Of a stretch of DNA of 59,720 bases, positions 59,039 to 59,720 are shown in pieces. The stretch's first letter is position 1; each line of letters begins with the position of its first letter. The translations under genes and the position numbers were made by a program. The notes beneath the pieces were generated by a model. That model ran no database searches, had not been told where the DNA came from, and was given only the letters and a program-made list of their open reading frames with translations. Source of the DNA: Dehalococcoidia bacterium. Its GTDB lineage: Bacteria; Chloroflexota; Dehalococcoidia; SZUA-161. The stretch is taken from contig JACUUS010000001.1 in the NCBI GenBank assembly GCA_014859215.1, positions 1 to 59,720 of the forward strand, in the 5' to 3' direction.

Positions 59039-59720
59039 ATGAGTCTTGCTCGGAAATGCTCCCGTCTTGCCATCGTGCTTCTGCTCATAGCCGGCCTGAT
59101 GGGAATAGCCCTGCCCGCCGGCGCAACCGGCCATAGCGGAGTAGCTCTCCCATCCGACAGGCTGATCGTCCAGTTCGAGCCGGGGACGCCCCCGGGGATC
59201 ATGGCCCTTGTCCACCAGCGAACGGGGGGCAGGGTGGAGGCTGTGATTCCTGCTATCGGCGCACAGGTAGTAACGGTGCCAGGGGGCCAGGGCCTGAATA
59301 GGGCCGCGGTCTACCGCTGGCACATGGAGGTGCTGTCCGCAGAGCCTGACAGCATCGCCTGTACAGCCGATGCTCCCAATGATCCCTATTTCGGGGCGCA
59401 GTGGGCCCTGAGCAAGGTGCAGGGGCCGGATGCCTGGACAGTAACGACAGGCAGCCGGGATATAGTCATTGCCATACTCGATACCGGCATAGATTCCAAA
59501 CATCCGGACCTGGCGGGCAAGATAGTAGCCAGCGTCAACTTCACGGACAGTCCCACCGCGGACTATAACGGCCACAATCACGGCACGCACGTGGCCGGAG
59601 TTGCCGCCGCCGTGACCAACAACGGAATAGGCGTTGCAGGGATGGGATATGACAGCAGCCTGATGAACGTGAAGGTCCTGGGCGACAGCGGCATCGGGTA
59701 TTACTCCTGGATCTCGCAGG
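59039..59720 (+). CDS. Second secreted subtilisin-like protease (S8), N-terminal part cut by window edge
   Basis: 227 codons visible. Signal peptide (about 1-31), I9-like propeptide region, then the S8 domain with the catalytic Asp in LDTGID and His in HGTHVAG; the Ser part lies beyond the edge. Paralogous to the upstream subtilase over its entire visible length, including SLMNVKVLGDSG. Perfect AGGAGG 7 nt before the ATG. Confidence 0.92.
   Translation, partial: MSLARKCSRLAIVLLLIAGLMGIALPAGATGHSGVALPSDRLIVQFEPGTPPGIMALVHQRTGGRVEAVIPAIGAQVVTVPGGQGLNRAAVYRWHMEVLSAEPDSIACTADAPNDPYFGAQWALSKVQGPDAWTVTTGSRDIVIAILDTGIDSKHPDLAGKIVASVNFTDSPTADYNGHNHGTHVAGVAAAVTNNGIGVAGMGYDSSLMNVKVLGDSGIGYYSWISQ

Overview
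The window reads as a chromosome segment of an anaerobic or facultatively anaerobic bacterium with fairly high GC and strong Shine-Dalgarno sites (AGGAGG-type). The gene content suggests a deep-branching Actinobacteriota or Chloroflexota-like lineage: GlgE/TreS-maltokinase glucan metabolism, a mycothiol-type glycosyltransferase, an aldehyde:ferredoxin oxidoreductase, 2-hydroxyacyl-CoA dehydratase-type Fe-S proteins and Rrf2 regulators. This placement is inference; there is no rRNA, tRNA, CRISPR array or transposase in the window to test it.

Layout. (1) 1-18,300, minus strand: an alpha-glucan/trehalose block. glgP has its own promoter. It is followed by a run of overlapping genes: glgE, a stand-alone receiver domain, treS fused to maltokinase, malQ, glgB, treZ, a GH57/DUF3536 enzyme, and treY, which runs off the left edge. 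Together they make, branch, trim and degrade alpha-glucans and interconvert them with trehalose by the TreS/GlgE and TreY/TreZ routes. (2) 18,384-26,794, minus strand: a five-gene operon with a good sigma-70-type promoter and a ~215-nt leader. It encodes two divergent tubulin/FtsZ-superfamily proteins, a polytopic membrane protein with a long helical cytoplasmic tail, a protein with a GRAM/PH-like N-terminus, and a secreted/single-pass membrane protein whose frame is broken by one in-frame TAG. This is the best candidate for an undescribed system: a membrane-attached cytomotive-filament apparatus. (3) 27,364-34,851: an MBL-fold hydrolase, a PIG-L deacetylase, a tandem GNAT protein and an MshA-like glycosyltransferase (together resembling low-molecular-weight-thiol synthesis), a CelD/FemAB-like transferase, a tandem UspA protein, an SDR and a nitronate-monooxygenase-like flavoprotein. 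(4) 35,024-39,598: a tungsten/molybdenum AOR-family enzyme with its own promoter, a CcdA/thioredoxin-lipoprotein pair, and a surface protein with InlB-type repeats and a PKD domain. (5) 39,794-51,546, minus strand: a long near-continuous series headed by an IscR-like Rrf2 regulator. It holds two BcrB/BcrC-type Fe-S proteins, then cysE, a trans-sulfuration enzyme, thrC, a NIL-domain protein, mnmA, a MOSC protein, nadA, a ferredoxin, iscS, iscU, a zinc ribbon, DsrE and TusA. The shared theme is sulfur acquisition and Fe-S/thiolation trafficking. (6) 51,697-55,980: a second Rrf2 regulator, then plus-strand genes for a Cys-rich unknown protein, a ThDP-dependent enzyme and a D-2-hydroxyacid dehydrogenase, ending in a GC hairpin terminator. 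(7) 56,422-end: two tandem paralogous secreted subtilases, the second cut by the window edge.

Gene starts were chosen from Shine-Dalgarno spacing and stop/start overlaps. Functional calls come from motifs read directly in the translations; no database search was possible.
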